NCBI GenBank assembly: GCA_013368445.1
Contig: JAACJO010000013.1
Coordinates: forward strand, 124,001 to 188,000
Direction of reading: 5' to 3'
From: Leucocoprinus leucothites
Lineage: Eukaryota > Basidiomycota > Agaricomycetes > Agaricales > Agaricaceae
DNA length: 64,000 nucleotides
Under the pieces are notes generated by a model. That model ran no database searches. It had not been told where the DNA came from and worked only from the letters and a program-made list of their open reading frames with translations. Position numbers and translations under genes: made by a program. Shown in pieces: positions 39,101-53,157 of the stretch; the stretch's first letter is position 1; every line of letters starts with the position of its first letter.

Positions 39101-41808
39101 GTACTGTCTTGGTGACCCTCCGCCTTAATTCATATTCATCCCTTGTCGGCAGCTGAGACATTTCTATCTGGATCGGCCACGCTCTCGTAAAAAACCTTCT
39201 ATGATAAAACCGACCGTCCGACCCACATCGATACACCGGTAACTAGCTTCCAATACGACATCCAAGCCAAGGATGATTACGGAAAGGAATAGGGTATGGA
39301 ATCTCGCAGGCATGTGGATTTCATGACTTGGTCCGCCAATACTTGCTGCATCCGTGTCGCACGGAGCCCATCACGGTTACTGCCATTATGATATCCATTC
39401 ATGCCTTGAAGGAGATTTCATGGGGAGTTGCCATGAAGAAGCCTAGTTCAAAGATGAACTTTCAGAGGTGCCGGGCGAATATTACGAGAGCTGTGCAGTC
39501 GTTCTTGTCGAATAAAATTCTCCTACTCACGGACTCGAATATAAGTATATTGATACCGAACTTTGAAGCTAGTCAAAATATAGAACACGACATGGGAAAC
39601 GATGGACATTTTTATGCCCAGCGGGGACCTTGCGAATTGAAAGAGAGGGTTTGGGCGTTGTGAGGGTGGTAGGCTGGCAATGCCTTTGATAGCCGCCTGG
39701 AAGTTGTCTCGTGGATGTGTATACTCTCGGCAGCCGATAAAATATTAGGTGTCCACCCTGAAGCAAAACTCGTAAAAGCGACGGCGAACATGTTCAAAAA
39801 TACTTATATGGGCGTTTCGCGGCTCGAGCGATGGTCGGACTAGTTTGCAGCTGCGTAACATCGAGATGGAACAATGTATCACAAGGTCCTGGAGCTTTGC
39901 AATGAGGTGATCGTTCTGCCAAGTCGGAATGGTGACGTGCACAGCCTGGGCTGTTCAGCACTCTTAGCAAAGGTGCAAACTAGTACTTACCGCCCAGGGT
40001 GAACAGCCTATTCAGAGATCACTTGGGCGAGGAGCATCAGAAATGTTCGGCGAGCTGGTTCACAGCTCAAGCTCCCCCAATCATCTTGTCATGGATCATG
40101 ATTTAACGGCAAAGGATCACTATACATGAGTCGAACAGAAGGGGAAAGTGACCGCGACCATACCAGCAAAGAACAAATTTCGACCTCGGATTTAAGGAAA
40201 AGGAGGAAATCTGCTCGTTTGTAGATTGTTCCAAGTGATGGGAGCACATGCACTTCTGCACGAGGGTGAGGTGCCGAGGCACTCGTCACCCAAAAACAGA
40301 ACTCTGAGGACACGGCTCGCGGCGGCATCGAAGGACGCCACTCTCCCAGCCTCGTTCCAATGGATGCAATGAAGGAAGGATAAAACTCGGTGTTGGATCG
40401 CAGGGCATACATGGCATGGGAGGCCCTCAATTCATTTATTTACACCAACAGTCACGTCAAAAGAGGGACTTTAAGAAGAAACATACACGAGGTTATTCCC
40501 GGCTGCGAGGGTCGCCATACGTGGAAACATGATCCTTAAAGTAAGTTCCTATTACACAAGATTCACTTGAAACTGAACGCAGGGAACAGCACAAGAGAAC
40601 AGCTTATGAAAATGCAAATATAACACGAGGTAACTGCAGTCATGCGGCTTCTTCATTCACCGCTGACAAAGCTGAACTCCTCTCCCATCTCAATTCACCG
40701 TAAAAGCCGTCTAAAGGGAAACCGCTGTATCAATGAGCGGGGAGACACAATCAGATCGGTCGTGATCACATCATCGCACCATCAGAGAATTCAACTCGTT
40801 TAGGGAATGATCAGCAGGGCCATCAATAAAAATGATCGCAGTGAAGGCGTGAAGTCCGGCGAAAAGGGTTAAGGAGGACTCAATTAGTGGTGGAGTCAGC
40901 AAAGAAAGGGAGAGGAATCGAGATCGGAAAGCTGCACTCGAGTAGGTAGAAAGTCTAACACGATGGTGTACTAATTAACTGGTAGTGACGATCTCTGATT
41001 GGGGTACGCACTTTAGTTGCACTCCACCGATACTTCCGTTTAACTACCCACGAACTCCCAGAAGAATGATCGATGTCAGGTGGATCATGGTTTTGTGGCT
41101 TGTGTGTAACGTTCAATTTTTTGACATTTGCGTAGGGAGGTACTGGGAGAGAGATGTCGGCGGGGGAGAGGAGAGATGTACTTTGATACGTTGTAAAGTC
41201 CGATTGGTGAGTTGTTACCCGATCATGAACGTTTGAACGATGGCTGTGAAGGTCGGTCCAAGTTAGGACGCGAATAGGGACAGGCCCAAGATATTGTCAC
41301 ATCTTGTCCAAGATCCAGGCATCATCGAGATACTCACACCTGATTACACTCGTTCTGCTAAGTCAAGGTAGGCAGTGAAGTGATCATAGTCAAGTCCCAA
41401 GGTAGGGTAGGCACCGTAACTGAGACGCATAGCAGAAGGCAAGAAGTGACGTCGGGCTCGGGCAAGCCCTAAGACCATAGAGCCATCGGGGTCAAGCGGT
41501 GGACCGTTCTTAGAGCTGTGATGGACTCAGTAACCAGGGCCAGGGACACATCTCTCCCCTTTTCATCATTCCCCCGTCTGTCCACGAGGCAGTACACTCC
41601 CCTGTGTATCACCTTTGGGCTTCCATCCTATGATCCTGCGAGAACACGTATTTCGATCCGTGTCTCGAGGTAGATTCTGCAAACCAGCAGTAATGGCTCA
41701 TACTTGACTGGTTCTCCAAAACTCGAAACGAAGGAATTAATCAAATACAACATAATAACAAGACAATAGAAATGAAGAACGAAAGGGAAAAAAGCGACTG
41801 GTAGTACC

Positions 41809-43329
41809 CTATAGAAAGACCGTAAACTCACCCATCCCCGGGACAACCTCATGCCTTGGCGGACGTCCTCTCCGCGGTTTACAAGGAGCCAAGTCGACTT
41901 GCCCAAACGATTCTCCCGTCGAGGAGCTTAGCCCTACACTTTTGTCAACGCTCATCAGTGCGTCAGGTACAATATTCCCGATTTGAGGGTGAGAAAGAAC
42001 GCCCGACATTGGCGAATTTCTCGTGCTTGATCCTCCTTCGGACAATTCGTCGCCTTGATTAGCGAGCGCTTTTGCTTTTGCCTTTCCTTTTGGTCGACCT
42101 CTCCCAGCAGATGGGTTAATGGTCAAAGAGGCCATGGGCGCCACGGGTGGGTGAGGCGGAAGGGGTGGACCTGTATATGTCCCCGACGTTGGTCTATTCA
42201 CAGAGACCTTCATCACCACTTCATGGTTGGTTGTATTATATTCGCGGGCACCTTGACGTGAAGAGGCACCAGGTCGGTGCTGCTGGGTAGGCGGTGGAGA
42301 AGCCTGGGGAGGAGGACGGTGATGGCGAGAGCGGGACTGAGGGACGGTGTTGAGAGGTAGTTGAGGGGAGGAATGGCTATGAGTGCCAGCTACCCCTGGG
42401 CCAATGAGTGCCACAGGATTCAGCGATTTCATTTCCGGATCTTCATCACCATCTAACTGCCGTACAAGGTGGTCTTCTGTAAAAGCAAACAAAAAATATA
42501 AGGGATCAGATTATGTGATATAACGCAGCGTTCGAGATGCCGGTCCAGTTCAGAATGAGTTAACAGGGAACCAAATCGAGTATGAAAAGTAGTAGCAATT
42601 CCGCATTAAGGAGAAGAAATTCAAAGGAAGGAAGTTTACGTACCAGCACGGCGGTCTCTTGTTTCTGAAGGCAGGTAAGAAGTCTGATGAGCATAGGCGA
42701 GCCGCTGGGCCGTTCCCCTACTCGACGTAGTCGGCCTTCGAGGCCTAGGCTGACTTTGTTGGTTAAACTGCGGGCTTGTGTCACCTCCATACGACATGCT
42801 GGTCATGGTTGTGCTATTCGTTGCGTTTGATGTGCTTCGGGCCCAGTGGTGTCCTGAACAACTCAACACCATTTCAGGTAAAGGTCACAGCTCCCAAGCC
42901 GCATTGATAGGTGTTGGATGACTCACCAGAATGTTCATCGCTCGGTGCTAACATGTACTGTGCCAAATTGCTACCACTGGCAGAACATACTATATTTCCT
43001 CCATGTGTTGGATGTACAGGGACAATGGGGAGCACTATCCTCCCATCATCTGTTCGAGGAAATAATTTCGCGGAAAGATGACACGACGAGCACATGCAGC
43101 GTTCGGCCATCGGATAATGCTGCGACTCCCGTTGGATAGGGGCCCCTGCTTGCCGGTGTCCCGTCCGATTAGGATGGTGGGGATGAGATCCGGGATGAGG
43201 ATGGGCTAAACTAGGCGAGTGGCGATCGCTAGTAGGTTGGGAGGGCGCTGGATGGGAGGTTAACTCAGGGCTTGAAGCTGAGAAAGCTGTCGGTGACGGG
43301 GAGACTACGTTGTCTTTTCTACTGTCCAT
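41809..43329 (-). CDS. AT-hook protein of unknown function
   Basis: Reconstructed as 42927-43329, 42644-42853 and 41809-42476 (426 residues). Two AT-hook motifs bind the minor groove of AT-rich DNA: GRGRPKGKAKAK at 329-340 and PRRGRPP at 405-411. The N-terminal third is Pro/His/Ser-rich and includes a small Cys/His-bearing segment, MAERCMCSSCHLSAKLF, which could bind a metal but is too short to assign. Introns are 42854-42926 (73 nt) and 42477-42643 (167 nt). The last exon contains a good GTGAGT donor at 41831 shortly before the stop. Splicing there to a TTTGCAG further downstream would replace the last few residues with about 22 others. A role in chromatin or transcription is an inference. 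Confidence 0.7.
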
Positions 43330-45552
43330 GATAGCTTATGAGACTGTTATAGAGACCGTGATCCTCGTCGATTTGTTGGGTCGATCTCGGCGAGCTCGGG
43401 TATCGTGTTGAGAATGGGCCACAATGAGCGGGGCCAAAAATATGTACCAAAAAATGAAGGCAGAGCACAATATTAGATGTCGAGGGGGAGGAGAGAGGTA
43501 CGGCCCAAGCAATTGGGGGTAGAAAAGGCAAGGGGAAGAGGGCGACTGAGGGAAAAAGGGTGCAAAGCTGGTTAGTTGTTCACGTCCGACAGCCCAGGCT
43601 GGATTTGAGTTATGATATGTACGAGTGATCGACGGATAGACAGGTCTGAGCAAAGCCCTGAATGGAATGACAAGTGACTGGGCAAGGAAAATGAACGGCA
43701 AATTCGGACTCGGCAATTTGCCTTGCGAAAAAGATGCCGGGCTCGTGTTCCATATCAATCCCCGTAAGAATGAAAGGTATCTCCGTTGGGGTAAACAGTC
43801 TCTGGACTCGATGTTGCTAGTTTGGAAGAAATGTGTGACAAGTGCGTTATGCTCTGCTCAATCTCCCAAGGGACTAAGTCAGCTTGTCCCTACCTCGGCT
43901 CATGCTGTATGACGCGAAGTACTGTATGATGAGATGAATCAACTACATATTACTCACCTCTTTACACCCATCGGGTCGGCAGGTGGGTGTGCAATTCTCG
44001 CAAAAAGGTTGATCCAATCCACAAAACCGATCCGGCCCCTTTCTTGCCGTTTTGGTTGTTCAATTGAATTGCCGTCGATTGCTATCGCGTGGCCTGACGA
44101 GCGGGGATGAACCAGCCTGAATCATGATTAACCCCTGCCTCTCGTCATTCGACTCACTCTCCCGAATCCCGCCCAACTCCTTCGGGATGAGCTGAGGTGG
44201 TTACAGATTAGGACATGCAAAGCCGTACCTGATGTTTTTCTGAAGTCTCAGCACAGTCTTAGCGCCTGGCATCCAAGGTAATACGACCAAGTGTTCCGGA
44301 AACAAAGGGTGTTAAAGTTGATGCAAGTCACATCGATTTGCTTTTCCAGCCATCTCTTAGATCGGGCAATAAGATGGCATCGTGCGTGGATGTTCTAAAT
44401 ACTGTTCAGAAGCATTAAGTGGCGCTCGACTAAACATCCCATTCCACGATCCGCCAGGATCCCCAAACTGTTCTTTCAGCAAAGTTCTAGGTCAGGAAGA
44501 GGTTTTGAGGCGGGTCAAATGTCAACGTTTCAACGCGTCAAAGTCGTGTCACTGGTCCAATCATTGTGAACTGCCAATCAGGGTGCTTATATCATCACTC
44601 ACGCCGCTGTCACTTTTTTATATTCCCGGCTCGGTTTCAGAAGTCTGGGCTCGTGATGTGAACATGCGTGCCCGGATCCGACACGCCTGCGGCCGCGATG
44701 CCGTACTGATGTACAAGATTTTTGAAAGAGGAGGTAATTGCGGAGGCCCAAAAGGCACAATCTTACCCAGAAAGCCTTGAAGTTGAGACTGGTTGCCCAC
44801 TCGGCAGGTTATTCTGCTGTTGAGTTATGGATACCATTCTTCGTCGGGCTCTTTTCGGTATTCTAATGGTGCGGATCTCAAAATGACCTCTGTTGTTCAG
44901 TCGCAATGCTGGGTACCCGTTTTGCCATGTGGCATTCCCACCAAATAAGTACAAAAATATACCTAACCCAATTATGTCAACGTCCCAGATCCGCAAAACC
45001 TTTTAATAACTCATCTAGGCCCGATATGTAGACTTTCAGAATGGCAAGAGACGAGTGAAGGCGGGGAGCATCGGGCTCCATATATAATACGCCAGCCTTG
45101 CTTGAGAACCCGACACCGGAGTGCAACTGTTTCACAGTCCCTGCTTAGCACTGTCAATTCAAACCACACTGAGGATAACTTGGCTTTCACATCGTTGACG
45201 GCCAGCCACGTTGTGACGGCGATGACGACTCATTTCCTCGGCGCCTGATTTCGGGACAAAACAGACTAAATCGACATCTCGGTAGCACCGAGTAGGCTGT
45301 ACTATTTACCCCATCTCAAGATGCTTTTCGGGGGAAACACTTAACTTTAGAAGATCACTAAGACTGAGTAATTGAGTGATGTCTGATATAAAAAGATACA
45401 ATATCACGCGGCCGCCGGACGAGATTGATGGCAACTAAGCAAATAATTTAACTATGAGACACGCCAATAGCACACGAGGACATAGGTAATAGGCACGTCA
45501 TCGTAGTAGGCTCTACGACGTCCGCGCGAACCAATCCCAAGCTACTGACTCA
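43330..45552. other. Intergenic region
   Basis: Contains the promoter/leader side of the AT-hook gene (pyrimidine-rich on the minus strand) and the 3' flank of the next gene. The reading frames here have no recognisable product. Confidence 0.5.
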
Positions 45553-46374
45553 TTAACCCAGCAAGATCTCCATATTTCGGTAGAGCGATATAGTCAGGAG
45601 CATGATTAATAAAATTTGGAAGGTTGTCAACCATGGTGAAACTCGCCCGCAGTTGGGCTGTTCAATTCGACTGATCGTTTCCCGGTTTCGACTTGTCGGC
45701 AAGCTAATGCCGAATCCCCATCTCTTGAGGAAGTAAGACCACTGCCCATATTCCGGCGGAGAAGTCGCGACTCGGACATCCAGAGCTCGTACTCGAGAGT
45801 GTTGATTTTGTTCGGCATCCACGTGTTGTGGAAAAAGCGACACGTTAGAATATCCAAATCCTCCCATCCTCCCGGAATACATCGCCATGACACTTGCGCA
45901 GGGCGTTAGAGCCGCTAACCCATTCACAGACTTCCCCGCATAGAAGTTGCCGCCACCGTCTGAGGACAGAATTGCTCTCGTGCTCGTACAAACCGACATG
46001 GCAGTGATGAATGTCGTAAGGCCAGGGCATACAACAGACGGCGGCGCTGACATATCGGGGGCTTTCCTGGCGTCGGGCAATTTTGCCATGCCTAAAGCAG
46101 ACCGCAAACCGCCTTGCTCGTCAAAAACAGAGGTGCGACCTCGGTTACCATCGTCTTGCCGTTTCGATCGAGTGATGAAATTGACCGTTGCGGCGGGAAA
46201 TGAGGCTGTGCGCTTGAGTATAGACGAGCGGCGAGAACGAGGGCCCTGGGGACGGGTTTTTTGCTTCACTGAGGGAACTTCGCATTTCGTCTCCGTGTAG
46301 CTCGGTGTGGACGGGGAAGCCACTCCGACATTGTTTCTGGAGAAGCTGAAGCGACGAGTTAAGCCTGGCATCAC
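45553..46374 (-). CDS. Ser/Arg-rich unknown protein, 273 residues
   Basis: An uninterrupted frame with an ATG-ATG start (MMPGLTRRFSFSR). The N-terminal half is basic and Ser-rich, with RRSSILKR and RSKRQDDGNR patches. The middle, CPGLTTFITAMSVC to ASVMAMYSGRMGGFGYSN, looks like an ordered, Gly-rich conserved segment similar to unnamed mushroom proteins I recall. The last ~25 residues are hydrophobic (TTFQILLIMLLTISL) and could be a membrane anchor or translated flank, since a GTG donor-like site occurs after FPQH and the true 3' structure is uncertain. No known domain is recognised. Function unknown. Confidence 0.5.
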   Translation of the reverse strand: MMPGLTRRFSFSRNNVGVASPSTPSYTETKCEVPSVKQKTRPQGPRSRRSSILKRTASFPAATVNFITRSKRQDDGNRGRTSVFDEQGGLRSALGMAKLPDARKAPDMSAPPSVVCPGLTTFITAMSVCTSTRAILSSDGGGNFYAGKSVNGLAALTPCASVMAMYSGRMGGFGYSNVSLFPQHVDAEQNQHSRVRALDVRVATSPPEYGQWSYFLKRWGFGISLPTSRNRETISRIEQPNCGRVSPWLTTFQILLIMLLTISLYRNMEILLG

Positions 46375-49300
46375 GAGCAGAAACCGAGCGAGAAAGGCTG
46401 TGTTGAGGGCGGCAGTACCGAAAAATGCCCAGTAGATGGTGACGAGAGTTGAATGAAGTAGGGAGGGTTAGATGACTACCTCTGGACGATGTAATGGACA
46501 CGACCGGGATGCCTATTGGTTCCAGGGGAGAAAAGGAATACTAGCACCCAGTTGTGCTCCGAGGCTAATTAAGCATCTCAAGAGCTCCCAAATAGAGTCA
46601 GTAAACGATCGAATCGACGTCATGGGTATAGGAGACGTGATTCCACAATAATCGCTACCCACGAGTTACAAATTGGGGCACACGAGAATTGACAGCATCC
46701 ACTGCGCTGCACCGAAAGGAGAGAATCTGCTGGAAATACCTATTCCTTTACATGATAACATGCTAATTTCCCCCAGTGTTGGTAGTATTTTGCAGACCTT
46801 TTTCCAGACATGACAGAGCGACTCGTGAGTCAGTGGGGTTCAAGTTTCAGTGATGCAAATCATCTAGAGTCCGCCACGATTGTCTTAGATTATGTGTTGC
46901 TAGCCCCTAGCGCATCGTCATGCCCATCTATATAGGAATATACTCGTCATTGTCACCGATTGGTATTTCCAACTACTTGAGTCGTGTGGGTCCGTATTTG
47001 GATTTGTAGATAAAAATCACTGGCCACGAACTTGGGCTAAGTTCTGGTCTTCTACTTTGGGTTATCCAGTGGTCCTGATCATAGTTCCGAGAACCCAGAT
47101 TCCAGGCCATTGTCGGCCCTCAAGAAGCATGAGCAGTATTTGGCATAGCTGACGAGGTTTCATCCACTCATGGTCGAAGTGAGCTTCATACGAGGAAGTT
47201 CAGTTTTGGCTTAAGAGCAGTTCACGATGGAAGGATAGCTAATATAGGGACCAACGGATAGGTTAACAGTTGAATGATTTTCAAAACCGGAGTTCACCAG
47301 GTTGAATGCAAGGGAAAGAGGACAGTGTGAAGGTACTGAGGGATAGGTGCCGAAGGTCTTGAAAGCATCAGATATCACCCTTGAGGCGTGCTGATAGTAG
47401 TATCCCTTGTGAAAAGCGAGCGGGTTGGCATCCTTGGCAGACACAGCGCAAATAAAGAATTCGACCCTATCAAGCAGCCTAGTTCATTACTTTTGGAAAG
47501 GGCAGCAGCTGGGGTTTGATGGAGCCTCTGTCACGAAGAAAGGGCTGTTCGGAGGTGTTGGTTTTAGATGGTGGGGCCCATCGCGAGGATTTATAGAGCA
47601 CTGGTTGGGAAGCGAACGAGTTGGGCCAGCCGGGGTTTGACCATTCTGTACAAACGGAAAGCCTGGATATGAAATTAAGGATGGTCTTCATCGGTAGAAG
47701 GCTTTCATTGTTTCAAGTTCACAGAGAACAGAGGAGTGACCATAACTCTTCTAGAGGAAGGCAGATTTCTGCAACTGAAACTCGGACTGACCCAACAAGA
47801 TGGGGCGTGTCATGAGCGGGCGTTTGGAATCACTACCCAGGTTTTAGGTAGCCTTGGGAGATTGCAACTAAACGAATGCAGCTTTGCCAGGGCTTGGGAG
47901 CTGAAACAGGGTCCGTGTCATTCTGGCCGAGATATCCAAAGCTTCGATAGCGAGCAGTTTCAGTGTAGGTTGAGGAGTTCCTTTCAATCCAAACTTCGGT
48001 CCTTTGGGAGTATGGAAGCTCGACTACCGAGGCAAACCGGGAGTGAGAATTTCGGGACGTGGCGGTCCGACATTGGCAGCATTCCCTTACGGAGATATTC
48101 CTCCGTCGGTTATCGCCCTTGCACGAAGCCTGGAAGCTTGAAGCATGGTTTCCCCGACTCGGCGGTGAACAACCAGCAATGACGTGTCTCTGATAGATCT
48201 CGCTACCCTCTTGTGCCATACATAAGTATTGCTGATATTGCAACCGCGCCCATCTCAATTTTCGGCCGGCGCCGTGCCATCGGATCACAACAGACTCAGC
48301 GTATTCAACTAAGTAAGAGCTCTGAAAACCCCTCATGACACATTGAAAGCATTTAATGAATTAACTCTGTATCCACATCCCCGCAGTTTCTAGCTCACAT
48401 GAACATGCATATGATGCAGTAGTGGGCCGCGGCTCCATAAGAGAACTGTTCTTCGGGAGCACAAGAACGCGTTGACTCTTCACGCGATCCGAGAAGAAGC
48501 GAGTCTTGTCTTCTTTTCCCTTACCATACAACTTAAACGTAACCACAGAGCCGTCTGTAACTAGATAAAAGGTGCAAATGACACTCGAAAAGGCCTGTTA
48601 GGGCTAAAACAAGTTCCTCGGCTAGCCGTATTAATCAGAACATAACATCGCCAACTCTCAAAATGAAGCACGAATCAGTGTACAGGTGATCAGCGGATGA
48701 CCACGGGGATGTCAGCTGGTGACCCCACGCGACAGGCATTATCACTCGAGCCTCGTAATAATTGGGCTCGTGAGCTTCCTTAGGTATTCAATCCTCATCG
48801 TGACTGTGATTTTTTTCGTCCATTGGCTTGTTCTCCGACACACCGTGGACTTATCTTTCCCTGCTTATAAGTTCCAGTCAAATATCAACGTAAGCCCTTC
48901 GCGCTATAAAATTCGCAAACCCTCTTCTGTGATCTCTCTCTTTCTTTCCACTCTCTGCCTACTCGGTGCCTATTCCCTACATTCCTCAAGGTCACCGTTG
49001 CACTGGTTGCACTATCTCCTCAAAGTTTAAGCGCCCGTCAACAAATTCGACGTACCTACGACATCATGGCTGTCTCGACAGCTCCCTCTGAGCTCATGTA
49101 CAACTCATTGCTCGTTCCCATGTCTTAGAAGCCATTCAAAGTGACGGAGATGGCTGTGTCACCTCAAAGTGATTCACTCCGTCACCCTCGGAGCGACCAC
49201 ACCACTTGGATATAGCTTGACACACCGTGACCGGGCTCCCCACCCCAGCCATTGATCATATCGATCATGCTTCATCATACCGATCACTCAAGCTGGGCCT

Positions 49301-50025
49301 CTATTCTAGATGGATTTTGAAGTGCTGTGCAGTTCAGACCCCGAACACGCCAGTTACTGATTGCCCCGACCGTTATCTTATCTGAATCGCACCCAGCGAA
49401 TCATGGCGCTGGCCTGTCTAATTGCTTCGGTTTATCAGATCCTAATGGTCCATTATTTGTTCTCGGAGGCGGTATAAGGCTTGGTACGAGATTGATACTC
49501 ATTTTCCCTCTTGCATAGAGCAATCGACGCGGCTGGTCGATACTTGAGTTCTGTCATGTCAAGTAGTTTTGGGCTCTAATCCATATAGACAAACTCAACA
49601 TATTTCATCAGAGGCTGGAATGGAAGTGTCTGAGGTGGCGGTGGTGATATGTGGCGGTGCGTACGTGTTGTTCCTTGACCCCAATTTACTTTATTGGTTC
49701 GAGTTCCTTGCGCACTTACCGAGTTGATGGAAGCCGATGATAGATAACTTCGGCAGCGGCGAAAGGGCAAGATTGAGACTTCCGAGATGGCCTCGAGTGC
49801 GTATTGGGTTGGATCCTGGACACTTGTTGTATGTACTTTCCTCTAGCGGCTTATAGCGGTATGAATTTGCCTTGGTTGACAGTATTGCAAAACCCCTCAG
49901 TACACTGAGCTCTTAGGTGGACACGAATAGTACCCTCTCAGTTCACTTCCTTGCTATCAGTCAGCGCCCAAGGATACCTAATACGCCTGAGAATTGTCCG
50001 CCTCGGCGTGGCTGAACAACCTCAA

Positions 50026-50045
50026 TCAAATCAAATCAAATCAAA
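50026..50045 (+). repeat. TCAAA microsatellite, four units
   Basis: Four perfect tandem copies of TCAAA lie within the gene-poor region. Confidence 0.9.
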
Positions 50046-53002
50046 CCCATTTTGACAACTCGCCATCTTGTCACCAAGCAGCCAAAAACATCTATACCCT
50101 TTACTGGCTGTTTGGTTCTCAATGTTCGCTGAAGTATTCATAGCAAACTTGCATCATCGGCTACCGCTTCATCGCCACATGTGAACTCGGCTTCGGCGAC
50201 AATTACTATAAGCGCGTTGACAGAAGTATGATAACAGAATACTGAAGACAACAAAGGCTTTGCGACGATCTGACTCTTCTAGCTATGGAGCTGACACATC
50301 TATATCGCTGGCGGTGTTTGAGGTAAGCTACGGGGTAACTGCCTTCTGCCCGTCGTCGCCGCTTCGCACAAGGGAACAGATACTCCCCAGGGACTTGTAT
50401 CGAGGGGCCAGACCGTGCTGGTAGCTGTCGTCACTATCAACGTCAGTGGTAGTTGTTCATCTCATGTACACCTATAGGCAAGCGCTCGGCTTCTCACACC
50501 TATGTTTAGGTTTCCTTTTTTCGCAGATCATCATACCTATATGGAATACAATGCCAACTGAGTCGAGATCTCGGTTTGGGGGTAAAGAGAACTCTTCTTT
50601 AGACGTCGCCTACCATATACATGCTAGGTCCCCTATTCGTATGTGGGTTATGTGGCAGGTAAGTATATGGTATTGATATGTATGTATGGGATCGTTGTTA
50701 TTGGTCCCGCACCACAGCCGGGATGCCTCCTGTTGCCTCGCATGGTACACAGCTTTATATTTGGCTACAACTTTGAAGTCATCACTTCTCGGATGTCCGG
50801 CCTTGTGCAACGTGAATATCAAGTACGCGCGTTCCATGTGCTGGCGTTTTCTGTGGCGATTATCAAAGTTGGGAACTGGGGTTGGACACGGTGGAGAGCG
50901 AGGAGCGCGAGATTTCGATGCATCTTTCCGTTGTTTCTGTCTGTTTCTCTTCGCCACAGCGTGACCTCATTCACAGGCATCCAGAACCATTTGTGTAATT
51001 GAAATCTTCGCTGCCTTACGAGTAGGCACTTTGAGGGTCTTTCGAGAGGTTGTCGTCTGCTTGGGCGCTTCTTCCATTCATTTCCGTATGCTTCTAGGCG
51101 GAGTCGTCGGGGGTCGCACCGGGAAGGTACTCTTGGGCTCAATTGCTTGGATATTAATGGACGTAAGCTGGCTCTTCTGCGAAAATCACGATTACGAAGG
51201 ATGGTCCCCGAGAGGCCCGTAGCGGACATCCGAGTGTCCGAGTGTCGCAAGGGTCTTTGACTTCCAGATAGATGATTGCCCTTCCTGGCCACTATCGTGT
51301 ACTGGGCCTGAACGACAAGGAACAAGGAGACCCTCCAGGACAACGACACATCCCATCTTTCCCTCCTGCGGCATGGCAATTCATTTGACCTCACTACACT
51401 CGACAACCCGAGCCCTGATTCCAATAGAAATTCGGGATCACACACGGTACTACCGTAATCACACTTCATCACTACCATTGAGCTTCCTCGCGGTTGCCTA
51501 CTTTGTGACTTTGTGGCCATTCTCTTGTCGGCACTACCCCCGCCATTTAGCTTTCTCATAGGCCCATCAACAATCATAAGAGATTTCGAACTCTTGTTCA
51601 CGGACCAATCGGCGAATCAAGACTCGTGGAAGCATGGATCTCTTTTGACAAGCCTACTACTGTTAAATGTTCTCTTTCCTTCCTGGGTGGATTCGTCTGA
51701 TTGTTGGGTTGGTGATGCTGTTTTTGGTAGGGGGAAGGAGTGTCAAGTGGCGGTGGGAAGATTTGAGATGGATAGATGATTGATGGTGAGTTTACCTATT
51801 GGCTGCTACCCTTTTCCTATCATTTGTTATTGTTCTTTTTCGGCGATTACGCTCTGCACGCCACGAGTTTCTTACTTTCCTGTTTGAATGAATAATTTGA
51901 GGTTCTTTTTCGTTCCTGCACATGCGCCGTCTCACCACTTCCCCACATTCTCGATCTTCTTTCGCTGAGAACTTGGGCGCCAATGACAGATTGACGATTT
52001 GCGTCAATGTCATGCTGAAGAGACGAGCTTCTCATTTAATGGTCATATAAGTCTACCGATGTTCTAATCAGACCCGAGTATGGGGTCGCGATTGCTACAT
52101 GGGTGCGAGCTCTTGCGCTCACTTGTATTTGATTTTGTTATTTGTTTCTTGTTTCTTTTGGGGATCCCTGTAGTTACTTCTTTTTCCTGATGACTCGGAC
52201 ACGGTTGATGGATGGCCGACATGTATCATGTACTTATATACGTCAATGGATAGACAGATGGAGTTGAGAGAGGGAGAGAAAGGGATGGGAATGAATGGAT
52301 TACGATGGAATATTAGAATGTTCCATAGAGTGGTGCACGGATGTTGACCAATATTGACGGTATGTTTGATCGTTCTATCGTCCACCGTTTACTTGGATTG
52401 CCGTAGGCCGACCAAACGGACTCAACGGAGTGTATCCGCCGTGGCCCGTAGTCCCGTCGGTATCCTATGAAAGATCACTTACGTGACGTAGCTGGATATG
52501 ATATTCGATCAATTGTGGGGTTATATGGGAAATTCCCAAGGAATTTGTTATGATAAGATATGATTTTGGGGGAGGGACGTTGTAATGGATGTGTGGGGTG
52601 GGCTGTGATATTTGGAGGGACAGTCCCTTCAGGCCCCACAAACGGTCTGCAGAGTATCTGTGCGCTTCTCAATGGAGGAGGGACGACCTAATTCGTGCCC
52701 GGGTCCACAAAGTTCGCGCGTCGGCCACTGAGGCATCATGATAATAGTTTGTCCGCTCCATTAACGTTCAGTGGAGGTACATTTTCCCAATGTACGAGTG
52801 ATAGGACAACGGTACCATCAAGTGCAGGCGAAGTTGTCGAATGCAGGATTTCTGCCTCTCCGCGAGTTTCGGGACCTTGTCTTGGTTTCGAAATTCTGTG
52901 ACCACAAAGGCACTCTTAGTTCTATCACTTTTCAGCGTCAAGATATTTTGAAAATAAAGCCGAGTAGGAAGAGGCGCTCCATAGGTACAACACTGATAGC
53001 TA

Positions 53003-53157
53003 AAACCATCACTTGCGGTCCATGACCCGGATGCTAGCATATGTAGTGCGGTGATTTCACTGCTAAAAAATTCTATTTTGTACTTGGCGCATAGAACCAT
53101 CAACTTGTGTTCCATGATTCGGATGCTAGTATATTTAACGCCGTGATTTCATTTCCT
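53003..53157 (+). repeat. Diverged tandem repeat, period about 91 bp
   Basis: 53003-53063 and 53094-53157 share ACCATCA-CTTG, TCCATGA, CGGATGCTAG-ATAT and GTGATTTCA in order. The spacer between them is not obviously repeated. Confidence 0.7.

Larger units (their letters stand above)
34555..41808. other. Long gene-poor region
   Basis: More than 7 kb without a convincing gene. It contains the bZIP promoter side, a diverged direct repeat (35165-35375), a 20-bp tandem repeat (36056-36135) and many unrelated short ORFs. No transposase, reverse transcriptase or long terminal repeats were recognised. Confidence 0.55.

Noticed and set aside
43336..43758. 140-codon minus-strand ORF upstream of the AT-hook gene
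   Set aside because: Pyrimidine-rich leader-type sequence directly upstream of the AT-hook start; more likely promoter or 5' untranslated region.
47736..48336. Overlapping ORFs of about 150-167 codons on both strands
   Set aside because: Neither has a recognisable motif or conserved-looking segment.
50819..51601. 260-codon minus-strand ORF
   Set aside because: Basic, Arg-rich sequence without domain, splice partner or paralogue; overlapping plus-strand ORFs are equally uninformative.
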